Shown: positions 9,738 through 17,819, counted from the first letter of the stretch. The stretch is 53,464 nt of DNA from Nitrospirota bacterium (GCA_005877615.1 VBOD01000107.1:1-53464); one strand, 5' to 3'. Notes: generated by a model from the letters alone, not told the origin. Translations and numbers: made by a program.

Positions 9738-10598
9738 ATGCGGGAAGAACGCCTACCGTACTATTACGAGGTGCTCGAGCTCCGACCCTCCGCATCGAAC
9801 GCTGAGATCAAAAAAGCCTGGCTTGAACTGGTGCAGGTCTGGCATCCCGATCGCTTTCACCATTCATCCAACCTGCACCGTAAAGCCGAAGCCCGAACAC
9901 AAATGATCAACCAGGCCTACCAAACCCTCAGCGACCCCTTGGCACGCGCACGTTATGATGCCATCACACGAAAAGCAGCCGCGTCCAAGCCACCCTCGCG
10001 CCCATCGCCTCCACCACGCCCTCAACCCACCCCTCGACCCCGCCAGGAATTCAGAGGTCCCCAATCCCTCATCATCCTCTCTCGGCCGGGTCAACCTAAA
10101 ATCCCGGTGCCCGCGATTCAAATGCTCGTCGACAGCAATGAGCACAGCCCCTACGACTTTCGCCGTCTCGTTCGAATCGCCGGGACCATTCGCCAAACAC
10201 TTCCCGCCGGTGACTATGCCATTGCTGAAGCCCCAGGACTGTTTTGCGTGGAGCGCAAGCCCGTGGCAGAGCTGTATGCGTCGACCTCGACTTCATCCGA
10301 TAACCGCGCTCGATTTCTGCGCGAACTCGAACGACTCCTCCCGTTCCCTTATCGGTTTATGATGATCGAAGGCCGGATCGACCAGGCCCAGGGAAAAGGG
10401 CGTTTAAGCGAATATCTCAAAAACGGAGTGATGGATTTCCTGGATGCCATCACGCTGAAATATGGGATCCAGGTTATTTTTGCAGATACCCGTGAAGAGG
10501 CGGAAGAACGCGTCGCGAATCTCGCGGCCATGCACTATGCATACTTCTATGCCGAACAAGAGGGACTTGGGCGTTCTCTCAGTGAGAACGATTTATAA
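9738..10598 (+). CDS. J-domain / ERCC4 (XPF-type) nuclease domain fusion protein
   Basis: N-term YYYEVLELRPSASNAEIKKAWLELVQVWHPDRF (HPD motif); Pro-rich linker; C-term VDSNEHSPYDF...LPAGDYAI...VERKPVAELYAS...RFLRELERLL...MMIEGRI...LDAITLKYGIQVIFADTREEAEERV matching bacterial/phage ERCC4 nucleases. Confidence 0.85.
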   Translation: MREERLPYYYEVLELRPSASNAEIKKAWLELVQVWHPDRFHHSSNLHRKAEARTQMINQAYQTLSDPLARARYDAITRKAAASKPPSRPSPPPRPQPTPRPRQEFRGPQSLIILSRPGQPKIPVPAIQMLVDSNEHSPYDFRRLVRIAGTIRQTLPAGDYAIAEAPGLFCVERKPVAELYASTSTSSDNRARFLRELERLLPFPYRFMMIEGRIDQAQGKGRLSEYLKNGVMDFLDAITLKYGIQVIFADTREEAEERVANLAAMHYAYFYAEQEGLGRSLSENDL

Positions 10599-10655
10599 AC
10601 GAAGAGGACGCGCTAGCCGATGGCACAGAATTGGGGTTCGCCGGGGGTTAAGAAG

Positions 10656-10697
10656 GGGGACAGGCTACTTTTCAAAGTCGAAAAGTAGCCTGTCCCC
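10656..10697. repeat. Perfect REP-like palindrome (18-bp stem, 6-nt loop)
   Basis: GGGGACAGGCTACTTTTC-AAAGTC-GAAAAGTAGCCTGTCCCC; directly abuts the stop codon of the 10698-11327 gene. Confidence 0.95.
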
Positions 10698-11327
10698 TTA
10701 CATCCCTTTCTGCTCGGCTTTCTTCTCGACCTTGGGAAATTCTATCTTCGCGTGAAGCTTGACCTTTGCTACCGCATCTCGCAGTAATTGCTGCCGCTTT
10801 TCAATATGAGGCTCGGTCGATTGGAGGTGCGCGCGGTACGCATCCAGCCATTCCAAAAACACCTCGAAGCGCTCGTCGAACAGGGGCTCAAGGTCCTCAC
10901 GCAACCGTTTGGCCAGGGCGGGCGACACGCCGCTCGTGCTGATCGCGATCCGGAGGGGGCCCCTGGCCACTAGCGCGGGCATCGTGAAGGTCGAATACTC
11001 CGGCTGGTCGGTGGAGCAGAGCAGGAAGCCCTTCTGCTTAGCCAGATTGTAGAGATCACGGCTCAAGACGTCGTCGGTTAGGACCGTGTTGATCACGAGC
11101 CAGATCCCCCCGTCCACATCGGAGGCCTTGAAGCGCCGGCCCCTATGTAGGACTCTCGCCGAGGCCGCAAGGACCTTGAGCTCCTCGGACAGCGTGGGGC
11201 TGATGACCGTCACCCTGGCGCCGGCTTCGAGGAGCCGGTTGGTCTTCTCCGTCGCTTCATCGCCGCCACCCACCACGATGCACGGCCGGTCTTTCACATC
11301 AAGATTGATCTGGAAGCCAAATTTCAT
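10698..11327 (-). CDS. Precorrin-2 dehydrogenase / sirohydrochlorin ferrochelatase-like (Met8p/CysG N-terminal)
   Basis: FGFQINLDVKDRPCIVVGGGDEATEKTNRLLEAGARVTVISP; CSTDQPEYSTFTMPALVARGPLRIAISTSGVSPALAKRLRE. Confidence 0.88.
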   Translation of the reverse strand: MKFGFQINLDVKDRPCIVVGGGDEATEKTNRLLEAGARVTVISPTLSEELKVLAASARVLHRGRRFKASDVDGGIWLVINTVLTDDVLSRDLYNLAKQKGFLLCSTDQPEYSTFTMPALVARGPLRIAISTSGVSPALAKRLREDLEPLFDERFEVFLEWLDAYRAHLQSTEPHIEKRQQLLRDAVAKVKLHAKIEFPKVEKKAEQKGM

Positions 11328-11336
11328 GGTGTGCGC

Positions 11337-11365
11337 ATCTTAGCTTACTGCAACAGATAGGTAAA
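11337..11365 (-). promoter_or_regulatory. Predicted promoter for the precorrin-2 dehydrogenase gene, near-leaderless
   Basis: Minus strand TTTACC, 17-nt spacer, TAAGAT; -10 ends 9 nt before the ATG. Confidence 0.4.
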
Positions 11366-11369
11366 TACA

Positions 11370-11398
11370 TTGTCGCGAGAGACCACGTCAGTTATAAT
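11370..11398 (+). promoter_or_regulatory. Predicted promoter with TATAAT -10, start codon at the expected TSS
   Basis: TTGTCG (11370-11375), 17-nt spacer, TATAAT (11393-11398); GTG start at 11405. Confidence 0.55.
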
Positions 11399-11404
11399 CC
11401 CGGC

Positions 11405-11848
11405 GTGAACAAGAAGCAGCTCGTGCCGTTGCTCTTCATCGGGATCCTCTTGCTTGCCGGCGTGGCGGCCTGGCAGGGTGTCCTCCGCGGCGGCAAGGAA
11501 GCCGCCAGTTCGATCGCCGGGGTTGTCACGATCGACCCGGCTCTGGCCTCCAAGGTAGCCCCCACCGACGTGCTCTTCGTGATCGTCAAAAGGCCGAGCG
11601 GGCCGCCGCGACCCCTCGCCGCCGTCCGGATCGACCACCCGAAATTCCCCCAGCCTTTCGAGGTGACCAATGCCGACGTGATGCTCCAGGGCTCCGAGCT
11701 CAAAGGGGTAGTGTCCATCATCGCCCGGCTGGACAAGGACGGCAACGCCGGTCCGGCGCAACCCGGTGACATCGAGGGAGAGTACGCCAAGAACCCGACC
11801 ATGGTGGGCGCCAAAAACGTCGAGATCGTCCTCAACACGGTCAAGTAA
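11405..11848 (+). CDS. Membrane-anchored protein resembling the CcmI/CycH C-terminal domain
   Basis: N-terminal TM, then DVLFVIVKRPSGPPRPLAAVRIDHPKFPQPFEVTNADVML...ISIIARLDKDGNAGPAQPGDIEGEY-type pattern. Confidence 0.65.
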   Translation: MNKKQLVPLLFIGILLLAGVAAWQGVLRGGKEAASSIAGVVTIDPALASKVAPTDVLFVIVKRPSGPPRPLAAVRIDHPKFPQPFEVTNADVMLQGSELKGVVSIIARLDKDGNAGPAQPGDIEGEYAKNPTMVGAKNVEIVLNTVK

Positions 11849-11905
11849 CAAAAAAGGGGAGAACGCCGCTCGGCGCCCTCCCCCTGCGCACAGAGCACAA
11901 GACCG

Positions 11906-12451
11906 TTACGGCTCGGGGATGTCCGAGTCCAGTTCCACGTTCCAGTAGAGGTAGTCCCGCCAGCTCTCCGGAGTGTTCCGGACCCCGATCGTGATCGTCA
12001 CTACCGGGTTCCACTTCGGCTTGAGCGGCTTCCGCATCAACTGCATGCCCGCCTCCTCCGGCATCCGCCCGCTCTTCCGATTGTTGCACCCCCAGCAAGC
12101 CGTGACAATGTTCTCCCAGGTCTTTTTCCCGCCCTTCGCGATCGGAATCACATGATCGAAGGTGAGGTCCTCCGTCCGGAACTTGTGCCGGCAGTATTGG
12201 CAGCGGTTCCCGTCCCGGGTGAAGATATTGATCCGGGAGAACTTCACGGAGCGGTGGGCTTCGCGGATCCTGACCAACTTCAACAGCCGCATAACCGCGG
12301 GCAGCTTGAAGGAGATCGAGACCCCGTGGATCTCACGATCATAGACCTCCAGCACCTCGACCTTCCCCTGCCAGAGCAGGGTGATGGCCTTCTGCCAATT
12401 CACCACGCGGAGTGGTTCGTAGGTGGCGTTCAAAAGTAGAGTCAGCTCCAT
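11906..12451 (-). CDS. HNH endonuclease family protein
   Basis: RDGNRCQYCRHKFRTEDLTFDHVIPIAKGGKKTWENIVTACWGCNNRKSGR (Cys pairs and DH...N...N). Confidence 0.9.
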   Translation of the reverse strand: MELTLLLNATYEPLRVVNWQKAITLLWQGKVEVLEVYDREIHGVSISFKLPAVMRLLKLVRIREAHRSVKFSRINIFTRDGNRCQYCRHKFRTEDLTFDHVIPIAKGGKKTWENIVTACWGCNNRKSGRMPEEAGMQLMRKPLKPKWNPVVTITIGVRNTPESWRDYLYWNVELDSDIPEP

Positions 12452-12603
12452 AGACCCCCTTTCACCAATGACGACGTCCGACCAATTCTGCCCCCGCGCG
12501 AGGGGCGGCCCCTATGATGCAGGTTCGTATAGCACAGTTGGTGGGAGAAAATCCAGCCTCTTCCCGCAGCTGCGAGGGTCCAGCAGCCGGGGCCCACTTC
12601 GCC

Positions 12604-12632
12604 TTGAAGTCGTGTCTGCCGCCGATTACAAT
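12604..12632 (+). promoter_or_regulatory. Predicted promoter, start codon at the expected TSS
   Basis: TTGAAG (12604-12609), 17-nt spacer, TACAAT (12627-12632); ATG at 12639. Confidence 0.5.
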
Positions 12633-12638
12633 TCGGCC

Positions 12639-12950
12639 ATGCCGACCTTCATTCATGTCGCGGACCTCAAAGACATTCCTCCCGGCACGGCCAAGGTCGT
12701 CGCGGTGCAGAACGTGGAGGTGGCGCTGTTCAACCTTGAGGGATCGATCTACGCCATCGACAACATGTGCCAACACGCTGGGGGGCCCTTGGGCGAGGGC
12801 AAGATCACGGGCGACATCGTGATCTGTCCCTGGCACGGGTACCGCTATCACATCAAGACCGGCCAGTACGTCAAAAACCCGGAGATGAGCGTTGCCTGCT
12901 ACCCGGTGAAGGTCGAAGACGGCAAGATCTCGGTCGCGGTCGCGCCATGA
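12639..12950 (+). CDS. Rieske [2Fe-2S] protein (NirD-like)
   Basis: CQHAGGPLGEG ... CPWHGYRYHIKTG ligands; ATG at 12639. Confidence 0.92.
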   Translation: MPTFIHVADLKDIPPGTAKVVAVQNVEVALFNLEGSIYAIDNMCQHAGGPLGEGKITGDIVICPWHGYRYHIKTGQYVKNPEMSVACYPVKVEDGKISVAVAP

Positions 12951-13468
12951 GGCTTCTCCTCCTCACCGTTCTCACCATGGCATGGCTGGCATGGTCTGCG
13001 TCCTCCCAGCCTGGCGACTTGCCCGGCAAAGAGGTGCCTGATCTCGGGAACGTCCACATCCAGCGTCTGGGCGACCCGCATGTGCCCTACAACAGCGACC
13101 CGCCCACGTCGGGGCCACACATGCCGGGTATCGCCCCGTGGGGCTTCTACGACAAGCCCATTCCCAAGGAATACCAAGTCCACAACCTGGAGGACGGCGG
13201 CGTGGTCATCCAGTACAACTGCCCGCGGGGATGCCCCGACCTGCTCAAAAAGCTTGAGGGTGTTTTCCTGAAATACAAGAAGCGGGCGGAAAAAGAGAAG
13301 CGCTACATGCACCTGATCGTTGCGCCATACCCCGACATGAACGCCCGGATCACCCTCACGGCCTGGACGCGGATCGACACGCTCGCCGGGTTCGACGAAG
13401 TCCGCATCGACCGCTTCATCGAGGCCTACGTCGGGATCGATCACCACAAAAAAGAAGGCGCGAAGTAG
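12947..13468 (+). CDS. DUF3105-family exported protein
   Basis: Signal peptide; PYNSDPPTSGPHMPGIAPWGFYDKPIPKEYQVHNLEDGGVVIQYNCPRGCPDL; ATGA overlap with the Rieske gene. Confidence 0.85.
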   Translation: MRLLLLTVLTMAWLAWSASSQPGDLPGKEVPDLGNVHIQRLGDPHVPYNSDPPTSGPHMPGIAPWGFYDKPIPKEYQVHNLEDGGVVIQYNCPRGCPDLLKKLEGVFLKYKKRAEKEKRYMHLIVAPYPDMNARITLTAWTRIDTLAGFDEVRIDRFIEAYVGIDHHKKEGAK

Positions 13469-13481
13469 CCCTCCGGGGCGT

Positions 13482-13931
13482 TCACGGCGGCATCACGTCA
13501 CCTGCCGGCCTCGACAGCGGGATCACGGTCTGGGGGGAAAGCCGCACCCGCCACAGATAGTCCCACTCAATCCAGCGGTGCTTCTCGTCACCAGGCAGCC
13601 GCACCACGACCCGCACCAGATACCCGTTCCGCTTGTCCGCCCGTACCGTCCAGTCCCCGACCACGGGTGTCCGGTCGTCCTTCCGGCTAGCCTTTACGAT
13701 GGCGTCAATGGCCTGACGGATCGTCGGGGTTGAGCGGGCCGGATGGGTCTGTACCAGCGCGAGCGCCTGGGCAGCGCGAGGATCGGCCATCGGGTCCAGC
13801 GGCTTCCATATCACATATGCCGCGACGCCGACGAGGAGAAGCACGACCGCCCCCCACTCGACCCAGACGATGGCGCGGGCGCGAGGCCTCGCATCGCGTT
13901 CATCCATGTGCCCCCTCCCCTGACTTGACAA
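13482..13931 (-). CDS. Hypothetical single-TM protein
   Basis: ORF with TM segment AIVWVEWGAVVLLLVGVAAYVIW; true start probably MDERDARPR. Confidence 0.65.
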   Translation of the reverse strand: MSSQGRGHMDERDARPRARAIVWVEWGAVVLLLVGVAAYVIWKPLDPMADPRAAQALALVQTHPARSTPTIRQAIDAIVKASRKDDRTPVVGDWTVRADKRNGYLVRVVVRLPGDEKHRWIEWDYLWRVRLSPQTVIPLSRPAGDVMPP

Positions 13932-13954
13932 GCCGAAAGACCATTCTGTACAAG
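13925..13954 (+). promoter_or_regulatory. Predicted promoter, start codon at the expected TSS
   Basis: TTGACA (13925-13930), 18-nt spacer, TACAAG (13949-13954); GTG at 13963. Confidence 0.45.
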
Positions 13955-13962
13955 TAGCACCG

Positions 13963-14424
13963 GTGAAATACTTTATCTACAGCGAGACTCTGCACCAGAA
14001 CCAATTGAAAGGGCGTGCGCCGGAAGCCACCTTCCTGTTCCGCGCGTACCTGCCCGATCATACCCTGACCTTTCCGCGCTGGTCGTCGCAGTGGCGGTGC
14101 GGACTGGCCAGCATCACCCCGTCCGTCAGCGACCGGGTCTGGGGAGCGGTCTTCGAAATTACACCGGAAGACCTCAAGATCATCGACCAGTACGGCGACG
14201 AGGTGCCGTCGGGCGCCTTCCGCCATTGCACTATCAACGTCTACCCGGAGCACGAGGCCGAGCAGGTCCCGCAGAAGGAGATGGTCACGACCCACGTGGC
14301 CACGCCGGCCGGCAAGTTCAAGCCGCAGGACCATTATATTGACTTCGTCATTGCCGGGATCAAACACTGGAAACTCCCCCAGGAATGCATTGACTGGTGG
14401 GAGGACCAGCGGCCACGACGCTAG
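13963..14424 (+). CDS. Gamma-glutamylcyclotransferase-like (AIG2/GGCT) protein
   Basis: MKYFIYSETLHQNQL...RVWGAVFEITPEDLKIIDQYGDEVPSGAFRHCTINVY. Confidence 0.75.
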   Translation: MKYFIYSETLHQNQLKGRAPEATFLFRAYLPDHTLTFPRWSSQWRCGLASITPSVSDRVWGAVFEITPEDLKIIDQYGDEVPSGAFRHCTINVYPEHEAEQVPQKEMVTTHVATPAGKFKPQDHYIDFVIAGIKHWKLPQECIDWWEDQRPRR

Positions 14425-14451
14425 GAACGAACCCCGCAAAGGAGCCTCATC

Positions 14452-14778
14452 ATGCCGAAGCCCAAGTACCACATCCTCGTGTGCAAAAACACCCGTCCCC
14501 CCGGCCATCCCAAGGGTTCCTGCGGAGAGAAGGGCGCCATGGGCGTCCTCAACCAGTTCAACTTCGGGATGATGGAGCGCAATCTGCTCGGCCAGGTCAT
14601 CGTGACCCCAACGGACTGCTTGGGTCCCTGCCAGTTGGGACCCACCGTGGTCGTCTACCCAGACGGCGTCTGGTACAAGAACGTGACCGAAGCTGATGTC
14701 GCCACCATCCTCGACGAGCATATCGGCAAGGGCAAGCCGGTCGATCGCCTCAAATTACCGGATGAGGTCTGGGGATAG
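14452..14778 (+). CDS. (2Fe-2S) ferredoxin domain protein, thioredoxin-like
   Basis: HILVCKNTRPPGHPKGSCGEKGA...VTPTDCLGPCQLGPTVVVYPDGVWY; SD AAAGGAG. Confidence 0.9.
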   Translation: MPKPKYHILVCKNTRPPGHPKGSCGEKGAMGVLNQFNFGMMERNLLGQVIVTPTDCLGPCQLGPTVVVYPDGVWYKNVTEADVATILDEHIGKGKPVDRLKLPDEVWG

Positions 14779-15313
14779 CCAGCCCGAGCCAGTGGCGCGC
14801 CGCGAGAAAGCGTCTCACCAGGAGCACAAGGCGGTCGCGCCAAGGTCTGTCTCCTGCATGGTGATCACCTGCAGCGATACTCGGACGCCCGAGACCGACA
14901 CCAGCGGCGCGCTGATCATGAACGCCTTGAGGGAACGCGGCCACTCGATCGCATCCTACCACCTCGTCAAGGACGAGCCGTCGGTCATCAGGAAGCTGAT
15001 CAAGCAGGGTGCGAAGGACCGCCACGTCCAGGCGATCATCGTGAACGGCGGAACGGGAATCTCGCGGCGGGATTCCACGTTCGAAGCGATCGACGGCCTC
15101 TTGGAAAAACGATTGGACGGATTCGGCGAGATCTTCCGCTATCTCAGCTACCAGGACATCGGTTCCGCGGCGATCATGAGTCGCGCCACGGCGGGCCTCT
15201 ACAAGGGCACGGTTGTGATCTCGATCCCCGGTTCGGAAAAAGCCGCCCTCCTAGCGATGGACAAACTCATCCTCAACGAACTGGGTCACATAGTCCATGA
15301 AATGAAAAAGTGA
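14762..15313 (+). CDS. moaB: Molybdenum cofactor biosynthesis protein MoaB
   Basis: VITCSDTRTPETDTSG...IVNGGTGISRRDSTFEAI...SIPGSEKA; start 14762 inferred. Confidence 0.88.
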   Translation: MRSGDSQPEPVARREKASHQEHKAVAPRSVSCMVITCSDTRTPETDTSGALIMNALRERGHSIASYHLVKDEPSVIRKLIKQGAKDRHVQAIIVNGGTGISRRDSTFEAIDGLLEKRLDGFGEIFRYLSYQDIGSAAIMSRATAGLYKGTVVISIPGSEKAALLAMDKLILNELGHIVHEMKK

Positions 15314-15316
15314 CTT

Positions 15317-15718
15317 CTAATCCTGGGTGATCCTCGGTTCTGAGACCCGCTTAAAGTACACCAGCAAATCCCGCACCGAGAGCAACCCCACGATCTTCCC
15401 GGCATCGGTCACGGCCAGGTGGCGCACGCCCAGATCCGCCATCATGTCATGGGCGTCCTGCGGCGTCCGATGGATGTCGATCGAGGCGACCGGCGCCGAC
15501 ATGATGGCCTCCACCTTCTCCTTGCCAAGGTCGGCTCCCTTGGCCACGGCCTTGCGGACGATGTCGGTCTCCGTCACGATTCCCACGATCTGCCCGCCCC
15601 GTTCCACCAGCAACGACCCCACCTTCTCCGCCTGCATCCGGCGCGCCACCTCTTGCACGGACACACTGTGAAGAATCGTCTTGAGGTTTTTGGTCATCGC
15701 TTCGCGGAGGGTTTGCAT
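15317..15718 (-). CDS. CBS domain-containing protein
   Basis: Two CBS motifs: VGSLLVERGGQIVGIVTETDIV and VRHLAVTDAGKIVGLLSVRDLL; strong SD. Confidence 0.92.
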   Translation of the reverse strand: MQTLREAMTKNLKTILHSVSVQEVARRMQAEKVGSLLVERGGQIVGIVTETDIVRKAVAKGADLGKEKVEAIMSAPVASIDIHRTPQDAHDMMADLGVRHLAVTDAGKIVGLLSVRDLLVYFKRVSEPRITQD

Positions 15719-15769
15719 GGGTTCCTCCTGTGAGTACTGGATTTATTCCATTCTAGCACGATATGCGGG

Positions 15770-16798
15770 TTACGGAGTCAGCACGATCTTCCCGAAGAGC
15801 TTGCGCTCGAGCATCCGTTCGTGGGCCGCGCGGACGTCCTGGAGAGGCAGCACCGAATCGATCACGGCCCGGATCCGCCCCTCGCCCATCCACTTGGCCA
15901 CGGCCAGCAGCTCGTGCCGCGTGCCCATGAACGAGCCCATGACGGTGGTCTGCCGCATGTAGAGGTAGCGTAGGTCAATCCGCACCTCAGGCCCCGACGT
16001 GGCGCCGCAGGTGACGAGCCGGCCGCCCTTGGCCAGCGAGCGGAGGCTTTGCTCCCACGTGGCCGGCCCGATGTGCTCGATGACCACGTCCACGCCGCGC
16101 CCGCCCGTCGCGCGCTTGACGCCGTCCGCGATCACGTCCCGCGTGTGGTTCAGCACGACATCCGCTCCTAGCCCCTGCGCCTTCTCGACCTTGTCGTCCG
16201 CGCCCACCGTCGTGATCACCCGCGCGCCGGCGGCCTTCGCCATCTGCACCGCCATGCTGCCGACGCCGCTGCTGGCCCCCAGCACCAGCACATCCTCCGC
16301 CGGCTGCAGCCGGGCAAGACCGAACAGCATGTGCCAGGCGGTGACTGCCGTCAGGGGGAACGCCGCGGCCTGCTCGAACGAAAGCGAGCCGGGGACTGGA
16401 ATCACATTGAGGGCTGGCACCTTCACAAACTCCGCCAGCCCGCCGTCCACCTGGGAGCCGAGGATGCGGTACGTGGTACAGAGGTTGTCCTGCCCGCCCA
16501 GGCAGAACTCGCACCGCCAGCACGAGAGCCCCGGTGCGATGAACACGCGGTCGCCCGGTTTCAGGCCCGTCCCCTCGCCCCCGACACGCTCCACCACACC
16601 GGCGACGTCGCACCCGCCGATATGGGGCAGCGGGACCTGAAAGGCCGGGATGCCCTGGCGGATCCAGATATCGAGATGGTTCAAGGCGCAGGCCTTGACC
16701 CGGACCAGGATCTCGCCCGAGGCCAGCTTGGGCTCCGGAGCGTCTTCATACCGGAGCACCTCTGGCCCGCCGTGCTGGTGAAAGCGCGCCGCCTTCAT
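15770..16798 (-). CDS. Zinc-type alcohol dehydrogenase / quinone oxidoreductase family (MDR)
   Basis: GGCDVAGVVERVGGEG, GLSCWRCEFCLGGQDNLC, VLGASSGVGSMAVQMAKAAGA. Confidence 0.9.
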   Translation of the reverse strand: MKAARFHQHGGPEVLRYEDAPEPKLASGEILVRVKACALNHLDIWIRQGIPAFQVPLPHIGGCDVAGVVERVGGEGTGLKPGDRVFIAPGLSCWRCEFCLGGQDNLCTTYRILGSQVDGGLAEFVKVPALNVIPVPGSLSFEQAAAFPLTAVTAWHMLFGLARLQPAEDVLVLGASSGVGSMAVQMAKAAGARVITTVGADDKVEKAQGLGADVVLNHTRDVIADGVKRATGGRGVDVVIEHIGPATWEQSLRSLAKGGRLVTCGATSGPEVRIDLRYLYMRQTTVMGSFMGTRHELLAVAKWMGEGRIRAVIDSVLPLQDVRAAHERMLERKLFGKIVLTP

Positions 16799-16802
16799 CC
16801 CG

Positions 16803-17732
16803 TCAGAACGTCACGGACCCTTCGATCACCATGACAGCGCGCCCCCCCACGGTGACGTACTCGATCTCATCGTCATCTGAGTGGACATGCACGGTCAGGC
16901 GGGACGGGCGGTCGATCTCATAGCCCTGCTCGCAGATGATCTCGGTCGTCGGACCAACGTCCACCACCCCGTGCTTGACGAGGTACGCGCCGAGGGCGCC
17001 GCTCGCAGATCCCGTGGCCGGATCCTCGAGCACTCCGACTGGCGAGGCGAACATCCGGGTATGCACCGTGGACTGTTCCTCCACCGTGACCGTCGTGAAC
17101 AGCATGACGCCCTGGGCTTTATGCTGCTCGCAGACGCTGTTGAGCAGCGCGATGTTGGGGCTGGCCTTGGACACCGCCGTGAGGGTGCGGACCGGCACGA
17201 TCATCACCGGAAACCCCGTGGACACGACCTCCACCGGCAGGCCGGTGCCAGTGATCTGGGTCTTGGGCACCGAGATGGCCTTGGCGACTTCGAAAAGGTC
17301 CCGCAACGGCTCCACCATCCCAATGAACTCCGGCTTGGGCTGGTTCATCATGATCTGCCGGACATGCCCGTCCCGCACCGTCAGCTCGAGGGGGAACACG
17401 CCGACGCTGGTCTCCTGATGGATGCGGGTGACCGGTTCCTGCAGCCGCAGGACGCCGAGATGCGCGAGCACGTAGAAGGCGCCGATGACCGGATGGCCTG
17501 CGAACGGAATCTCCCGCGCGGGGGTGAAGAACCGGAGCCGGTATTCGGCGGAGGGATCGGTCGGCGGGAGCACGAAGACAGTTTCAGAGAGGTTCATCTC
17601 CCGGGCGATCTTCTGCATCTCCCAGGCGTCCAGATGGCCCGCGTCCGGGATCACAGCCACCGGATTGCCCCCGAACACGGTGTCGGTGAACACATCCGCC
17701 TGGTAGAACTTGACGGTGCGCCGTTCGGACAT
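16803..17732 (-). CDS. PhzF family isomerase/epimerase
   Basis: FYQADVFTDTVFGGNPVAVIPDA...DPATGSASGALGAYLV. Confidence 0.92.
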   Translation of the reverse strand: MSERRTVKFYQADVFTDTVFGGNPVAVIPDAGHLDAWEMQKIAREMNLSETVFVLPPTDPSAEYRLRFFTPAREIPFAGHPVIGAFYVLAHLGVLRLQEPVTRIHQETSVGVFPLELTVRDGHVRQIMMNQPKPEFIGMVEPLRDLFEVAKAISVPKTQITGTGLPVEVVSTGFPVMIVPVRTLTAVSKASPNIALLNSVCEQHKAQGVMLFTTVTVEEQSTVHTRMFASPVGVLEDPATGSASGALGAYLVKHGVVDVGPTTEIICEQGYEIDRPSRLTVHVHSDDDEIEYVTVGGRAVMVIEGSVTF

Positions 17733-17819
17733 GCGCCACCCCCGAAGCGGCTTACTCTATGGGATACCCCCGTAATTGTCAACGCGGCCAACGGGTATGC
17801 TAGAATGCGCCGCATCATT

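Noticed and set aside
12423-12638. N-terminal extension of the Rieske ORF
   Set aside because: Reads through intergenic sequence; the Rieske domain begins at ATG 12639, right at the predicted TSS
14762-15313. Molybdenum cofactor gene cluster
   Set aside because: Only moaB present; neighbours are not moa/moe genes
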